From NCBI RefSeq assembly GCF_900249755.1, contig NZ_LT976854.1:1650927-1714926 (forward strand): 64,000 bases of DNA, read 5' to 3'. Under the pieces are notes generated by a model. That model did not search any database and had not been told where the DNA came from. It was given only the letters and a program-made list of their open reading frames with translations. This stretch comes from Cupriavidus taiwanensis (GTDB lineage: Bacteria > Pseudomonadota > Gammaproteobacteria > Burkholderiales > Burkholderiaceae). Below, in pieces: positions 26,523-35,991 of the stretch. Both the position numbers and the translations under genes were made by a program. Positions within the stretch are counted from its first letter, which is position 1, and each line of letters starts with the position of its first letter.

Positions 26523-28712
26523 TTACAGCGCTGCGCGCAGCCCGATGAAGAAGCGCCGGCCCGGTGCCGGCTCGAAGTAGCGCCCGTTGGCCTCGTTGAC
26601 GATCACCGAGCCGATGTAGCGCCGGTCGGCCAGGTTGTCGATGCGCCCGAACAGGTAAAAGTGCGTCGGGCCGATGCGGAAGGCATAGCCGGCGCGCAGG
26701 TTGATCACGGCATAGCCCGGCGCGGCCTGGGTGTTGAGGTCGTCGGCATAGACCCGGCTGTCGACGCGCAGCTCGGCCCCCAGCGTCAGCGGCGCGAGCG
26801 GCCGCCACGACAGGTCGGCGGCAAGGCTGTGGCGCGCGGTGCCGGGCAGCCGGTTGCCGGCCGCCACCGCCTGGCCCTGCGCGTTGGTAAAGCCGTCGCC
26901 AAAGTAGGCGTCGAGCCAGGTATAGGCCAGCCCGGCCTCGATCCGGCTGCCGCCGCCCTGGCCCGGCGTGCCGACCTGATCGAGAAAGCCGCCGCGCCAG
27001 CCCAGCTCCAGCCCGCGCCGGCGCACGCCGCTGACGTTCTGGTAGACGGTGCGCCCGGCATTGTTGGCCAGCGGCACCACCTCGTCATGACTGTCGGCAT
27101 CGAACAGCGCCGCTTCCAGCCGCTGGCCCGCCGCCTGCCACTTGATGCCGATCTCGCCCTGGCGGCTGGTCGAGGCCTGCAGGCCCAGGTTGCTGCCGAC
27201 GCCGCCGGGCCCGTAGGCCACCTCGGTCAGCGTCGGGGTCTCGAAGCCGCGGCCGAGGTTGGCGTAGACGTTGAGGGAATCCAGCGCATGCCAGACCAGG
27301 CCCAGCACCGGGCTGACGTTGCTGTAGCTGGCATGGCCGCTGTCATCGGGGCTGGCCGCGGTGATGAAATGGTCGTCGATGCCCAGCCGCACCCGGCTGG
27401 CGCGCGCCCCGCCCACCAGTTGCCAGGCCGGATGGAAAGTCCAGTCGAACTGAGCGAAGGCGCCGAGGTCGGTCGCGGTATTGGTTTCATCGCGGCGCAG
27501 CGCGCCCTGCGTGCCGTTCTGGTTGACGTAGCCGTTGCGGCCATCGCGCATGCCGTTGGCTTCAAGCCCGGCGCTCCACAGCAAGGGCAAACCCGCGGCC
27601 GTGGTGGTGCGCCGGCTCCAGGACAGCGCGGCGCCGCCGTAAGTGCGGTCGAGGTCGACGATGCCGCCGGACGACGTGAGCGCGGCGCCGCTGAAGCCCA
27701 GCCGCTGGTACAGGTTGCGGGTGCCGCCGTACAGGCGTGCCGACAGGCTGTCGGTCTCGCTGAGCTGGTGGTCCACCGCCACCCCGGCCTGGGCCTGCTC
27801 GACACTCTTGCCGGTATCGAACTGCGTCGCCGCGGCCACGGCCTGGCGCGGATCGGCATCGGCCTGCGCCCGGGTGAGGCCGAGCGGGTCCTGCGCCAGC
27901 GGCTGGTTGAAGTAGTTGAACTGGCCGGTCACGCGCGTGCCGCTGGCCGGCTGCGCCACCACTCTGGCATTGAGCTGGTAGCGGCGCGCCGCGCTGTGCT
28001 CGCGGTAGCCGTCGGTCTGGTAGGTCCATGCATCGAGCGACGCGCCGAGCCGGTCATTGCCGCCGGCCAGCGCCACGCCGGCCTGCCACTGGCCGTCGGC
28101 ACCGAAGCCGGTCGATACGCGCCCGGTGAAGCCGTCCTTCGGCGGATCCGGCGTGAACACCTGCACCACCCCGCCCGAGGCATTGCCATACAGCTGCGCG
28201 AACGGGCCGCGCAGCACCTCGACACGGCTGGCATTGGCCAGGTCGGCGGTGGACGCCTGCCCCTGCCCGTCCGGCATGGTGGCGGGAATGCCGTCAACAT
28301 AAAGCCGCACACCGCGCACGCCGAAGGTCGAGCGCGTGCCGAAGCCGCGCACCGCCAGCTGCAGGTCCTGCGAATAGTTCTGGCGGTCGCGCACCGCCAC
28401 GCCCGGTACGCCGGCCAGCACTTCCGACAGGTTCACCAGCGGCGTGGCGCTGCGCAGGGGATCGACCGGCACGCTGTCGATCGCGGCGGGCGCATCGAAG
28501 CGGCGCTGCTCGCTGCGGGTGGCGCTGACCACCACGTCGGGCAGGGTCTCGCCGGTGGCCGCGGCCACGGCCGTGTCGGGCGCATCCGCCGCGCGCGCGG
28601 CGGCGCTGGCCAGCAGCAGCGCCGCGCACGCCAGCGCAGAAAGTGCCGGGAAACGATAAGGGAAGCGGCGCTGCTGCCGCATCGCCGGAATCTGCCTGCC
28701 GCCTGGGTTCAT
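26523..28712 (-). CDS. TonB-dependent receptor, YncD/PqqU-like
   Basis: A 729-residue outer-membrane receptor. The signal peptide region ends near ARAADA, a TonB box-like VVVSATR follows, and the plug has NYSQDLQLAVRGFGTRST and VEVLRGPFAQLYGNASGGVV. The RGFG-RSTFGVRG and Y-DGIPAT-PDGQGQ blocks are those of the YncD group, whose E. coli member has been reported as a receptor for pyrroloquinoline quinone. The barrel ends in LRAAL instead of the common phenylalanine. ATG 28682 is a shorter alternative start. The ligand is therefore PQQ or another small chelate, by family analogy only. Confidence 0.85.
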   Translation of the reverse strand: MNPGGRQIPAMRQQRRFPYRFPALSALACAALLLASAAARAADAPDTAVAAATGETLPDVVVSATRSEQRRFDAPAAIDSVPVDPLRSATPLVNLSEVLAGVPGVAVRDRQNYSQDLQLAVRGFGTRSTFGVRGVRLYVDGIPATMPDGQGQASTADLANASRVEVLRGPFAQLYGNASGGVVQVFTPDPPKDGFTGRVSTGFGADGQWQAGVALAGGNDRLGASLDAWTYQTDGYREHSAARRYQLNARVVAQPASGTRVTGQFNYFNQPLAQDPLGLTRAQADADPRQAVAAATQFDTGKSVEQAQAGVAVDHQLSETDSLSARLYGGTRNLYQRLGFSGAALTSSGGIVDLDRTYGGAALSWSRRTTTAAGLPLLWSAGLEANGMRDGRNGYVNQNGTQGALRRDETNTATDLGAFAQFDWTFHPAWQLVGGARASRVRLGIDDHFITAASPDDSGHASYSNVSPVLGLVWHALDSLNVYANLGRGFETPTLTEVAYGPGGVGSNLGLQASTSRQGEIGIKWQAAGQRLEAALFDADSHDEVVPLANNAGRTVYQNVSGVRRRGLELGWRGGFLDQVGTPGQGGGSRIEAGLAYTWLDAYFGDGFTNAQGQAVAAGNRLPGTARHSLAADLSWRPLAPLTLGAELRVDSRVYADDLNTQAAPGYAVINLRAGYAFRIGPTHFYLFGRIDNLADRRYIGSVIVNEANGRYFEPAPGRRFFIGLRAAL

Positions 28713-29018
28713 GGGAATCGAAAGCGGTTGGGGGCGCGAAGTCGGGCAGCGCCGGGGCGTGGGTGGATATGGCGCAACTTTATCCCGGCCGTGGCCCGAT
28801 GGCTACGCGCCGAGGCGCGGGGAAAACCCGTGGACCGGCGCCGGAGGCTCGTCGAAACCAACGTTCAGAGAATTTCAACAACTTATTGCGCAGCGCCCCC
28901 TGCCGGCCCCGCTTCGCGCCCCTACACTTTCTTCACCAGCCGCTGCAGCCCGCAAACTTCTACCCAGGCAATGCAGCATAACGATATTCAGATTTTCGAA
29001 ATCAAAAGGATCGAAATC
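28713..29018. other. Divergent intergenic region between receptor and flavodoxin-like genes
   Basis: This 306-bp region has no gene. The half near the flavodoxin gene is AT-richer (about 28860-28885 and 28980-29015) and should hold its promoter. No Fur box is visible on either side. Confidence 0.4.
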
Positions 29019-29639
29019 ATGACCACCGCCCCCACCCGCGTTGCCATCGTCTACCACAGCGGCTACGGCCACACCGCCAGGCAGGCCCAGGCCGTCGCGC
29101 GCGGCGCCGGCAGTGTCGCGGGCGCCGAGAGCCTGCTGATCCCGGTCGAGGACATCGACCAGCACTGGGACACGCTGGAACAGGTCGACGCCATCGTCTT
29201 CGGCGCGCCGACCTACATGGGCAGCGCCTCGGCCCAGTTCAAGGGCTTCATGGACGCGACCTCGCGCAACGTGTTCGCCAAGGGCGGCAAGTGGGCCAAC
29301 AAGGTCGCCGCCGGCTTTACCAACGCCGCCTCGCGCTCCGGCGACAAGCTCGCCACGCTGCAGCAGATCGCCATCTTCGCGGCGCAGCACGGCATGCACT
29401 GGGTCAACCTGGGCCTGACTTCGGGCCACAACAACTCCAGGTCGACCGAGGACACGCTGAACCGCCATGGCTTCTTCCTGGGCGCGGCCGCGCAATCGGA
29501 TGCGGATGTCAGCGCCGAAGTCGCGCCGCCGCCGGCCGACCTGCGTACCGCTGAACACCTGGGCGCCCGCGTGGCCGAAGTGGCGCAGCAGCTGGTCGCG
29601 GGCCGGCAGGCGCTGGCAGCGCTGAAGGAAGCCGCCTGA
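29019..29639 (+). CDS. Flavodoxin-fold NAD(P)H-dependent oxidoreductase (WrbA-related)
   Basis: A 206-residue flavodoxin-like protein. The FMN phosphate loop is VAIVYHSGYGHTARQA and the isoalloxazine loop is FGAPTYMGSASAQFKGFMDA. The C-terminal half has HGMHWVNLG and NRHGFFLGA, typical of NAD(P)H:quinone reductase relatives. ATG 29019 follows AAAAGGATCGAAATC. A cytosolic quinone or flavin reductase role is inferred. It is divergent from the YncD-like receptor and convergent with the ABC permease gene. Confidence 0.85.
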   Translation: MTTAPTRVAIVYHSGYGHTARQAQAVARGAGSVAGAESLLIPVEDIDQHWDTLEQVDAIVFGAPTYMGSASAQFKGFMDATSRNVFAKGGKWANKVAAGFTNAASRSGDKLATLQQIAIFAAQHGMHWVNLGLTSGHNNSRSTEDTLNRHGFFLGAAAQSDADVSAEVAPPPADLRTAEHLGARVAEVAQQLVAGRQALAALKEAA

Positions 29640-29649
29640 GCGCAGCGCG

Positions 29650-31050
29650 TCAGGGCCGGGCCAGCCGGGCCCGGCACCGCCACAGCAGGCCCAGCAGCGC
29701 AGCGGCCAATGCCAGTTGCTGCAGCCCGCCACGCCACACTGCGCGCCATGAGGGATTGTCCGCCCAGGCGAAGCGCGGCGCGTTGGCGTAGTCGTGCGGC
29801 AACACGCCGCGATAGCTCATGATGCGCGGCACGAAGAAGTCCCGCCACTGCGTTTCGAAGCGGTTCACCTGCTCCATGTAGCGGGCGTAGCGCGGGGCAT
29901 CGTGCCCCGCCAGCCGTTCCGCCGCGAGCAGCAGTGACAGCGGCGGCGACAGCCACGCCAAGTTTTCCGCGTACTCGAACCGCTGCGCGCGCGTGCGGTC
30001 GAACGCGGCCGCGACCGGTTCGATGCGCGCGGCCTGCTCGAGATAGCGCGGCATGAATGAAACTGGCCAGCTGTGCTGGCGCGGCGCGGCCGGCGCCCAT
30101 TGCGGATTGGCGCGATACCATGCCCGCACCAGGTCCGCCGCGGCGGCTTCGGCGTCCTGCTGGGCGGCGCGCATCTGCACGATCGCGGCCAGCCGCGACG
30201 GCATCGGCGCGCTGCGGTCCGCCGCCGCCGCGATCACCGCCGGAGCGCCGAAGGTAACGGCGGCCCACAGGCCCAGGCCGGCCAGCACCGCCGTGGCGGC
30301 GGAACCCGGCAGCAGGTTCAGCCATGCGCTGGCTGCGCTCCAGAACACGACGAACACGCTGATGCAGAACACCCACGCCCCGAAGGCGCGCAGCGTCGCC
30401 GCCGGGTCCAGCATGAACGCCAGCAGCGAAGCCAGCATCGCCACCCCCCACACCGCGCCCGCCCGCACCGCCATCGCGCCAAGCAGCAGCCGCCAGCCGG
30501 CTGCGCCCTGCGCCAGCGACATCCGCCACGTACCGCGCTCGCGCTCGCCCTGGACCACGCCCGCGCCCAGGCACACCAGCAGCAGCGGCACCAGCAACGC
30601 AAGCGCTGTCGCCAGGTCCACCATGCCATAGCGCTGCAGCAGCGGGTTGCCCAGCTTTTCCTCGTTGCGCGCGTCGGTATAACGGCTTTCCACGGTGACG
30701 CGGATGGCTGGCGGCAGCAGCTCGAGCATGCCGCTGGTCAGCGCCCGGCCGCCCGCGGCGGGCAGCAGCGCCGCCGGCGCATGCGCCCGGGCAAAACGGA
30801 ACGCCGCCATGGCGGCTTCATCCGGCGCCGCTGGCAACGCCCGCGACCCGGCCTGATGCAAGGCGGCTTGTGCGCCGGCGTCCAGTTGCTGGAACCTGGC
30901 CTGCCACGCACGCGCATTCAGCCCCGACACCACCGCGCAGGCGCACAGCGCAACAGCGCACAGCAACAGCGCCCACCGTGCACCACGCGCGGCCCACAGC
31001 GCGCGCCACTGGGCGGACAGGAGTCGCCCGGTCTGTTTGGTGACATTCAT
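29650..31050 (-). CDS. ABC-2 type permease, DUF3526 family (second of two)
   Basis: A 466-residue membrane protein with about six helices: one N-terminal (about 25-47), a large extracytoplasmic loop, a cluster at about 150-280, and one C-terminal. The motif GVVQGERERGTWRMSLAQG after the second helix is the usual coupling region of NosY/ABC-2 permeases. Its stop-start arrangement overlaps the upstream paralogous permease (ATGA at 31047-31050). With the ATPase it should form an export-type or membrane-remodelling ABC complex. The substrate is unknown. Confidence 0.83.
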   Translation of the reverse strand: MNVTKQTGRLLSAQWRALWAARGARWALLLCAVALCACAVVSGLNARAWQARFQQLDAGAQAALHQAGSRALPAAPDEAAMAAFRFARAHAPAALLPAAGGRALTSGMLELLPPAIRVTVESRYTDARNEEKLGNPLLQRYGMVDLATALALLVPLLLVCLGAGVVQGERERGTWRMSLAQGAAGWRLLLGAMAVRAGAVWGVAMLASLLAFMLDPAATLRAFGAWVFCISVFVVFWSAASAWLNLLPGSAATAVLAGLGLWAAVTFGAPAVIAAAADRSAPMPSRLAAIVQMRAAQQDAEAAAADLVRAWYRANPQWAPAAPRQHSWPVSFMPRYLEQAARIEPVAAAFDRTRAQRFEYAENLAWLSPPLSLLLAAERLAGHDAPRYARYMEQVNRFETQWRDFFVPRIMSYRGVLPHDYANAPRFAWADNPSWRAVWRGGLQQLALAAALLGLLWRCRARLARP

Positions 31051-32465
31051 GGCTTAAGCCTCCGCAGGGAACCGTATAGCCCGGCCACGGCCAGCCCGCA
31101 CCACCACAGCAGGCATGCGATCTCGGGCCACGCCGCGCGCAGCGCGAACTGCGCCGGCGGCATGGTGTAGGCAAAGGGCCGGATCGCGCGCCACAGCGAT
31201 GCGCCGGCATATTTCTCGTCGAACGAGGTCAGGCCGCGGGTATGGCTTGCGTCCCAGGTGTCGATGGCCGTATTGACGGTTTGCCGGTAGCGCTCCGCTG
31301 CGGTCTCGAAGTGGCGCTGGTGCGCGAGGTCCGTGCCGGCCATCCTCATGGCGAAGTTGCGGATCGCCAGCGTCGGGCTGAGCAGCGCGGCCGCACGCAT
31401 CACGTTCTCCTGCGCCGCGTAGCGCTGCCACAGCGCATCGAAATGCAGCGCGTGGACGCGGTCGGCGTAGGCGTCGCGCTCCAGCCTGCGCAGCGGCGCC
31501 GCGCCCACCGGCAGGTCGGCCAGGCGCGTCACGCCGTAGCGCGCCAGCAGCGCCGCGTCATGGCGCGCGGTGCGCGCGGCCAGGTTGCCGTCGCCCGGCA
31601 GCCCTTGCTGGTAGTCGTGCTGGATCCCGGCCCAGAAGGCTTGCGCCGATGGCAGCGGCACGGCATGCCGCGCTACGGCCGCGCCGGCGCCCGGAATGAC
31701 GAAGACAAAGGCCAGCCACAATCCCGCCAGCGCCAGCAACGCGCTCCTGCCGTCGGCCATCCACGTCGAGACCGCCAGCCCCACGCCCACCAGGATGGCG
31801 ATGTAGAGCAGGTAGCCGGCGCCCAGGCCCGCGGCGCGCCACCACACCCCGGCATCGAGCGCGCCCTGCGCATAGCTCGCCGCCACCGGCGCCGCCGCCA
31901 GCGCGAGCGCAAAGCCGGCAAAGACCGCGGCCAGCGCCAGGAACTTGCCGGCCAGCAGGCTGGGCGGGGCCATGCCGGCGCCGTGCAGCATCCGCAGCGT
32001 GCCGCGCTGGCGCTCGCCGCTGACGGCATCGAAGCTGACGGCAAGCACCAGCAGCGGCAACAGCGCCGCGAACACGAAGCCGGCGCTCAGGTCGCCAAGG
32101 CGCGCGGATGGCAGCGCGTCCTGCGCGGGCTCGAAGCGCGCGACATTGCGCCGGTGCGGCTCCAGCCACAGCGCCTGGCCGAAGTAATCGCCCAGCCCCG
32201 GCTCGATCGCCGTCAGCGGCGACGCCGGCCGGAACACATAGAGGCCGAAGTGCGCGGCGCGATGCGGGTGCTTGTCGCCCTGGTCGTCCCACTGCTGCCG
32301 GGTCGATGCGGCGACCTGCGCCACCTCGCCGGCACGCGTGGCATGGCGCTGCAGCGACATCAGCATGGCGATCGCCAGCACCACCGCGCCCACGCCCAGC
32401 AGTACGGCGATGCGCCCCTCCCTGGCCATCGCCCTGAGTTCCTTGCGCAACACGGCCCCGATCAT
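31047..32465 (-). CDS. ABC-2 type permease, DUF3526 family (first of two)
   Basis: A 472-residue permease, paralogous to the next gene. The N-terminal helix is at about 20-38, a large periplasmic segment follows, then helices including FVFAALLPLLVLAVSFDAV. The coupling motif is SGERQRGTLRMLHGAGM. A second soluble segment (about 280-430) precedes the last helix. It overlaps the ATPase gene by four bases (ATGA) and the second permease by four bases, so three genes are translationally coupled. Confidence 0.84.
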   Translation of the reverse strand: MIGAVLRKELRAMAREGRIAVLLGVGAVVLAIAMLMSLQRHATRAGEVAQVAASTRQQWDDQGDKHPHRAAHFGLYVFRPASPLTAIEPGLGDYFGQALWLEPHRRNVARFEPAQDALPSARLGDLSAGFVFAALLPLLVLAVSFDAVSGERQRGTLRMLHGAGMAPPSLLAGKFLALAAVFAGFALALAAAPVAASYAQGALDAGVWWRAAGLGAGYLLYIAILVGVGLAVSTWMADGRSALLALAGLWLAFVFVIPGAGAAVARHAVPLPSAQAFWAGIQHDYQQGLPGDGNLAARTARHDAALLARYGVTRLADLPVGAAPLRRLERDAYADRVHALHFDALWQRYAAQENVMRAAALLSPTLAIRNFAMRMAGTDLAHQRHFETAAERYRQTVNTAIDTWDASHTRGLTSFDEKYAGASLWRAIRPFAYTMPPAQFALRAAWPEIACLLWWCGLAVAGLYGSLRRLKP

Positions 32466-33178
32466 GATGCCGCCTCCGTTGCGCGCGCATGCGCCAGGTA
32501 GGCGGCGGTCAGCGCCTGGTGGTCGAGCGTGGCCGCGTCGAGCTCGGCCACCAGCACGCCGGCGCGCAGGATGCCGATGCGGTCGGCAAGCTGCCTGGCG
32601 TTGTAGAGGTCATGCGTGGCCATCAGCACCGCCATGCCGGCATCGGCGGCCTCGCGCACGCGGCGCGCCATGTCGTCGGCCGCGGCCGGGTCCAGTCCCG
32701 AGGTCGGCTCATCGAGCAGCAGCAGCGACGCCGCCCTGGCCTGGGCAATCGCCAGCCCGACCTTCTGGCGCATGCCCTTCGAGTAGGCACCGACGCGCCG
32801 GCCCTGCGCCTCGCGCGCCAGCCCGGCGCGGTCCAGCAGCGCGGCGGCCTCGGCGCGCGACAGCGCAATCCCCGCCATCGCGCAGAAGTAGTCCAGGTTT
32901 TCCACGCCAGACAGGTAGGGATACAGCGCGACGTTTTCCGGCAGGTAGGCCACGCGCCGCCGCACTGCCACGGGGTCGGCCACGGGCGATAAACCGTCCA
33001 CGCGCACGATGCCGCCCGCCGGCGGGACAAAGCCCAGGATCGCGTCGATGGTCGTGGTCTTGCCGGCGCCATTGCCGCCCAGCAAGGCATAGACACAGCC
33101 TGCGGGTACGCAAAGATCCAGGCGGTCGACCGCGCGACGCCCGTCGCGCAGCACCACCAGGTCACGGATTTCAAGCAT
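32462..33178 (-). CDS. ABC transporter ATP-binding protein (CcmA/NosF type)
   Basis: A 238-residue ATPase with Walker A GGNGAGKTTT, signature YSKGMRQKVGLA, Walker B LLLLDEPTSGLD and the H-loop MATHD. The signature and size match ATPases of ABC-2 exporters (NosF and relatives), not importers. It is 21 bp downstream of a TonB receptor gene and overlaps the first DUF3526 permease gene, so it should energise a heterodimeric permease pair. Confidence 0.92.
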   Translation of the reverse strand: MLEIRDLVVLRDGRRAVDRLDLCVPAGCVYALLGGNGAGKTTTIDAILGFVPPAGGIVRVDGLSPVADPVAVRRRVAYLPENVALYPYLSGVENLDYFCAMAGIALSRAEAAALLDRAGLAREAQGRRVGAYSKGMRQKVGLAIAQARAASLLLLDEPTSGLDPAAADDMARRVREAADAGMAVLMATHDLYNARQLADRIGILRAGVLVAELDAATLDHQALTAAYLAHARATEAAS

Positions 33179-33199
33179 GTCGGGTCTCCGTCGGACAGG

Positions 33200-35311
33200 T
33201 CAGAAAAAGTAGCGTGCCGCCATGCCAAATTGCCATTTCGGCTGCGGCGATACCAGCAGCCCGGCCGCCGCGCCATAGGCCGCCTCGGTCGAGAACCGGT
33301 GCGGCTGCAGCACCGCGAACAGCGACAGCTGGTATTGCTTCCAGTCCAGCACCCCGCGCAGGTCGAAGCGCGTGTAGGCCGGCATAAAGCGCAGCTGGGT
33401 CTGCGGCGTTCCCATGTAATACGGGATGCCGGTGGTCAGGTAGGCATCGGCATTGACGGTCAGCTGCGCGCCGTGCAGCCGCTGCCGGTACTCCGCCCCG
33501 ATCTTGAGCTGGTGGCGCGGCACCGACAGCCTGGCGCCCGTGTTGGGCAGCGGGTTGTTGGCCTCGGCCTGGATGATGTGTCCGTAGCTGGCGTAGAGCG
33601 ACACCGGCCGCAGCGGCCGCCAGCGCGCCTCCACCTCATAGCCCTTGCGGGTCGTGTCCCCCACCGAGCGGAACGATCCGTCGGGCTGGCCCACGATCTC
33701 GTCCTGGTTCAGCGTGTAGTAGGCCGCGGCGGTGAGCGTCAGGTTGCGGGCCGGGCTTGCGGTAAAGCCCACGTCGTAGGACTTCACCTTCGACGGCGAT
33801 ACGTCATGGACCGTGCCGCCAGGCGCGCCCAGCGGCCCGGGCGCGCCGCTGCTGCTGATCTGCTCCGCCGCAGGCGAACGGAAGCCCTGCGCGACATTGG
33901 CGAACAGGTCCAGCCCCGGCAGCACGGTCCACGCCGCGCCGATCTTCGGCGTGGTGACCCCTTTGAAATAGTCCGTGCTCGCGGCCGGCAGCTTGCGGTT
34001 GACGATGTCGTAGTCGAACCAGTCGCGCCGCAGGCCGGCGCTCAGCTTGACCGAATCGACCGGCTTGATCTGCCCCTGCACGAACAGCCCGTAGGTCAGC
34101 AGGCTGAGCCGCTGGGCGTTGACATAGTTGGCCGTCGGCGCGCCCCGCAGCCAGATCTGGCGCTGCGCGTCGCCGTGGTCGCGGCGCACTTCCAGCCCGG
34201 CCATCAGCGCGGCCCGGTCGGTGAAGGTGAGGTTGGCGGCGAGCCGGCCGCCGAAGATATTCCGGTCGTCCGACCCGACCGTATGCTGCACGCTGCTGGT
34301 GGCGATGCCGCGCTCGCGCTCGAAGGCTTCGCCGTACAAGGTCGCGTACCAGCCTTCTTCGCCATGCGCCGGCGCGCGGTTCAGCGCGAACATCGAGCGC
34401 TTGCCGCTGCCGAAGCCGGGCAGGCCGTACTGCGTCGAGCGCGGGTCCACCTTGCCGGATTGCAGGTCGCTCAGCAGCAGGTAGCCGGCCGCCGTCGATT
34501 CGGCGCGATAGTGATTCAGGCGCAGGCTGTACAGGCCGTCGCCGATCCGGGTCGACAGCTTCCAGAACAGGTTGTCGCGCTCGGTGCTGCCGTCGTAGCG
34601 GTAGCTGTGCGTGCGGTACAGGTCCGCCACGAACAGCGACTGGATCGGTTCCGACTCGGGCCGCAGCGCGTGGCGGCCCGACAGCACAAGCGTGGCGCGC
34701 TTGCCGTCGTAGCGCTCCAGCCCGATGCCGAAGCTCGACGGCACGTCGCCGGACTGGGTCTGGATCGGCACCGCGCCCGCGCGGTTCTGGTCGCCGTACA
34801 ACGCCGATACCGGTCCCTTGATCACGTCGATCTGGCCGATCATGTCCGGCGTCAGCCATTCCAGGAACGCCGGTCCATGCCCGGCCCCGGCCTGGCTGGA
34901 CGGCATGTTCTGCGGCACCCCGTCGACATAGACCGCGGTGTCGGCCCCGTGCGTGCCCTGCGTGGCAAAGCCGCGCATGCGAAAGCCATTGCCGGTATCG
35001 CCCTGGTCGATGTTATTGGCCACCACGCCGGGCACGCGGCGGAACATGTTGGAGATGTCGCGGCCGATATTGATCGTGGCCAGCTCGTCGGCGGTGACCA
35101 CCGACACCGCTGCGGGCAGCCCCGCGCTGTCGGTCGTGACGACATTGCGCTGGTCATGCGGGCGCTCGTCCTGCGTCGCCACCACGCTGACTTGCGGCAG
35201 TTCCACATGCCCGGCCTGGGCCGATGCGGCCTGGCTAAGCACGCCAGAGGCCAGCGGCAACAGCGCGCAAGCGAGGGCGCGCGCGGTACCCGTGTATTCG
35301 TTGTTGTTCAT
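33200..35311 (-). CDS. TonB-dependent receptor linked to a DUF3526 ABC system
   Basis: A 703-residue receptor. The signal peptide ends near SAQA, the TonB box region is PQVSVVATQD, and the plug has IGRDISNMFRRVPGVV and DVIKGPVSALYGDQNRAG. The end of the plug, AVPIQTQSGD, departs from the usual GG-VINI-T block. The barrel has YFKGVTTPKIGAAW and FRSPAAEQ, and the chain ends in aromatic YFF. The ligand cannot be inferred. It precedes the ATPase and two permease genes by only 21 bp and is preceded by a small His/Cys membrane-protein gene, so it is likely part of one operon. Confidence 0.87.
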   Translation of the reverse strand: MNNNEYTGTARALACALLPLASGVLSQAASAQAGHVELPQVSVVATQDERPHDQRNVVTTDSAGLPAAVSVVTADELATINIGRDISNMFRRVPGVVANNIDQGDTGNGFRMRGFATQGTHGADTAVYVDGVPQNMPSSQAGAGHGPAFLEWLTPDMIGQIDVIKGPVSALYGDQNRAGAVPIQTQSGDVPSSFGIGLERYDGKRATLVLSGRHALRPESEPIQSLFVADLYRTHSYRYDGSTERDNLFWKLSTRIGDGLYSLRLNHYRAESTAAGYLLLSDLQSGKVDPRSTQYGLPGFGSGKRSMFALNRAPAHGEEGWYATLYGEAFERERGIATSSVQHTVGSDDRNIFGGRLAANLTFTDRAALMAGLEVRRDHGDAQRQIWLRGAPTANYVNAQRLSLLTYGLFVQGQIKPVDSVKLSAGLRRDWFDYDIVNRKLPAASTDYFKGVTTPKIGAAWTVLPGLDLFANVAQGFRSPAAEQISSSGAPGPLGAPGGTVHDVSPSKVKSYDVGFTASPARNLTLTAAAYYTLNQDEIVGQPDGSFRSVGDTTRKGYEVEARWRPLRPVSLYASYGHIIQAEANNPLPNTGARLSVPRHQLKIGAEYRQRLHGAQLTVNADAYLTTGIPYYMGTPQTQLRFMPAYTRFDLRGVLDWKQYQLSLFAVLQPHRFSTEAAYGAAAGLLVSPQPKWQFGMAARYFF

Positions 35312-35445
35312 GAACCCTTGCGGCAGCGCGGGCGGTAGCCGCTACGGGCACCGGGCTGGCCGTACCAAATCCAGACGTGAGCAAGCCGCGCGCCGGCATG
35401 GCGCGGGCGCGGAATCAGACGTAAAGGGAGGGGGCGCCGCGGCGG

Positions 35446-35877
35446 TCAGCCGGCGGCGCGGGGCAGCGCCGGCGGCGCGCGCAAGGTGGGTGGAGACAGG
35501 AAGCGGGTGCGCCAGGGCGGCGCGGCGACATCGACCGGCGGCATGCGCGACCGCAAGCGCCGGATCACGCCCAGCAGCGACGCCGCGAGCGCGATGCACA
35601 GGAACAGGTGCAGCCTGGGCGAGCACCACAGGCAATCGCACTCCGTCTCGCCTTCGGCCGGCGCGCGGTCGGCGTCGATGTTCCCGGCGTCTTCGTACCG
35701 GTCGGCGGCTACGGCCAGGCTCGCGCTCTGCGCCCGCGTCTCCGGCGTTGCATGCACGTGCATCACCGACGCCCACGCCTGCACGAGAACGAGCAGGAGC
35801 ACGGCCCAGGCGAGACGCACGAGGTTGGCATGCAGACGCATTGAGATGGCGCTGGCGAGATCGACGGGCGCCATCAT
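35446..35877 (-). CDS. Small membrane protein with HVH and CDCLWC motifs (DUF2946-like)
   Basis: A 143-residue protein from the ATG at 35877. A hydrophobic helix (about 14-36) ends in MHVHAT, a charged segment rich in Asp/Glu follows, then ECDCLWC, a second helix (HLFLCIALAASLLGVI) and a Pro/Arg tail. His and Cys pairs flanking a membrane suggest metal binding, as in DUF2946 proteins that often precede metal-related TonB receptor genes. The start is uncertain: ATG 35874 and ATG 35841 are alternatives and no strong ribosome site is visible. It is the first gene before the receptor (134-bp gap). Confidence 0.6.
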   Translation of the reverse strand: MMAPVDLASAISMRLHANLVRLAWAVLLLVLVQAWASVMHVHATPETRAQSASLAVAADRYEDAGNIDADRAPAEGETECDCLWCSPRLHLFLCIALAASLLGVIRRLRSRMPPVDVAAPPWRTRFLSPPTLRAPPALPRAAG

Positions 35878-35991
35878 AACGCAACTCAATTGCAAATGTA
35901 AGCGAAGGCCGCGCGCTAAAGCCTTTGCCCTTCCCCGCCGTTAAGCAATGGGGTCGGATCAGGACAAGACGGGACGGAGACGGGAGCGAAG

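Noticed and set aside
25437..29018. Plus-strand frame extending upstream from the flavodoxin-like gene
   Set aside because: It is antisense to the MFS and TonB receptor genes; only the part from 29019 has a real protein family match.
28713..29018. Fur box in front of the YncD-like receptor
   Set aside because: No sequence near the 7-1-7 consensus was found, unlike the clear site at 20016-20030.
35881..35893. GCAA-N5-TTGC considered as a Fur or Zur site before the DUF2946-like gene
   Set aside because: Too short and unlike the Fur or Zur consensus; kept out of the feature list.
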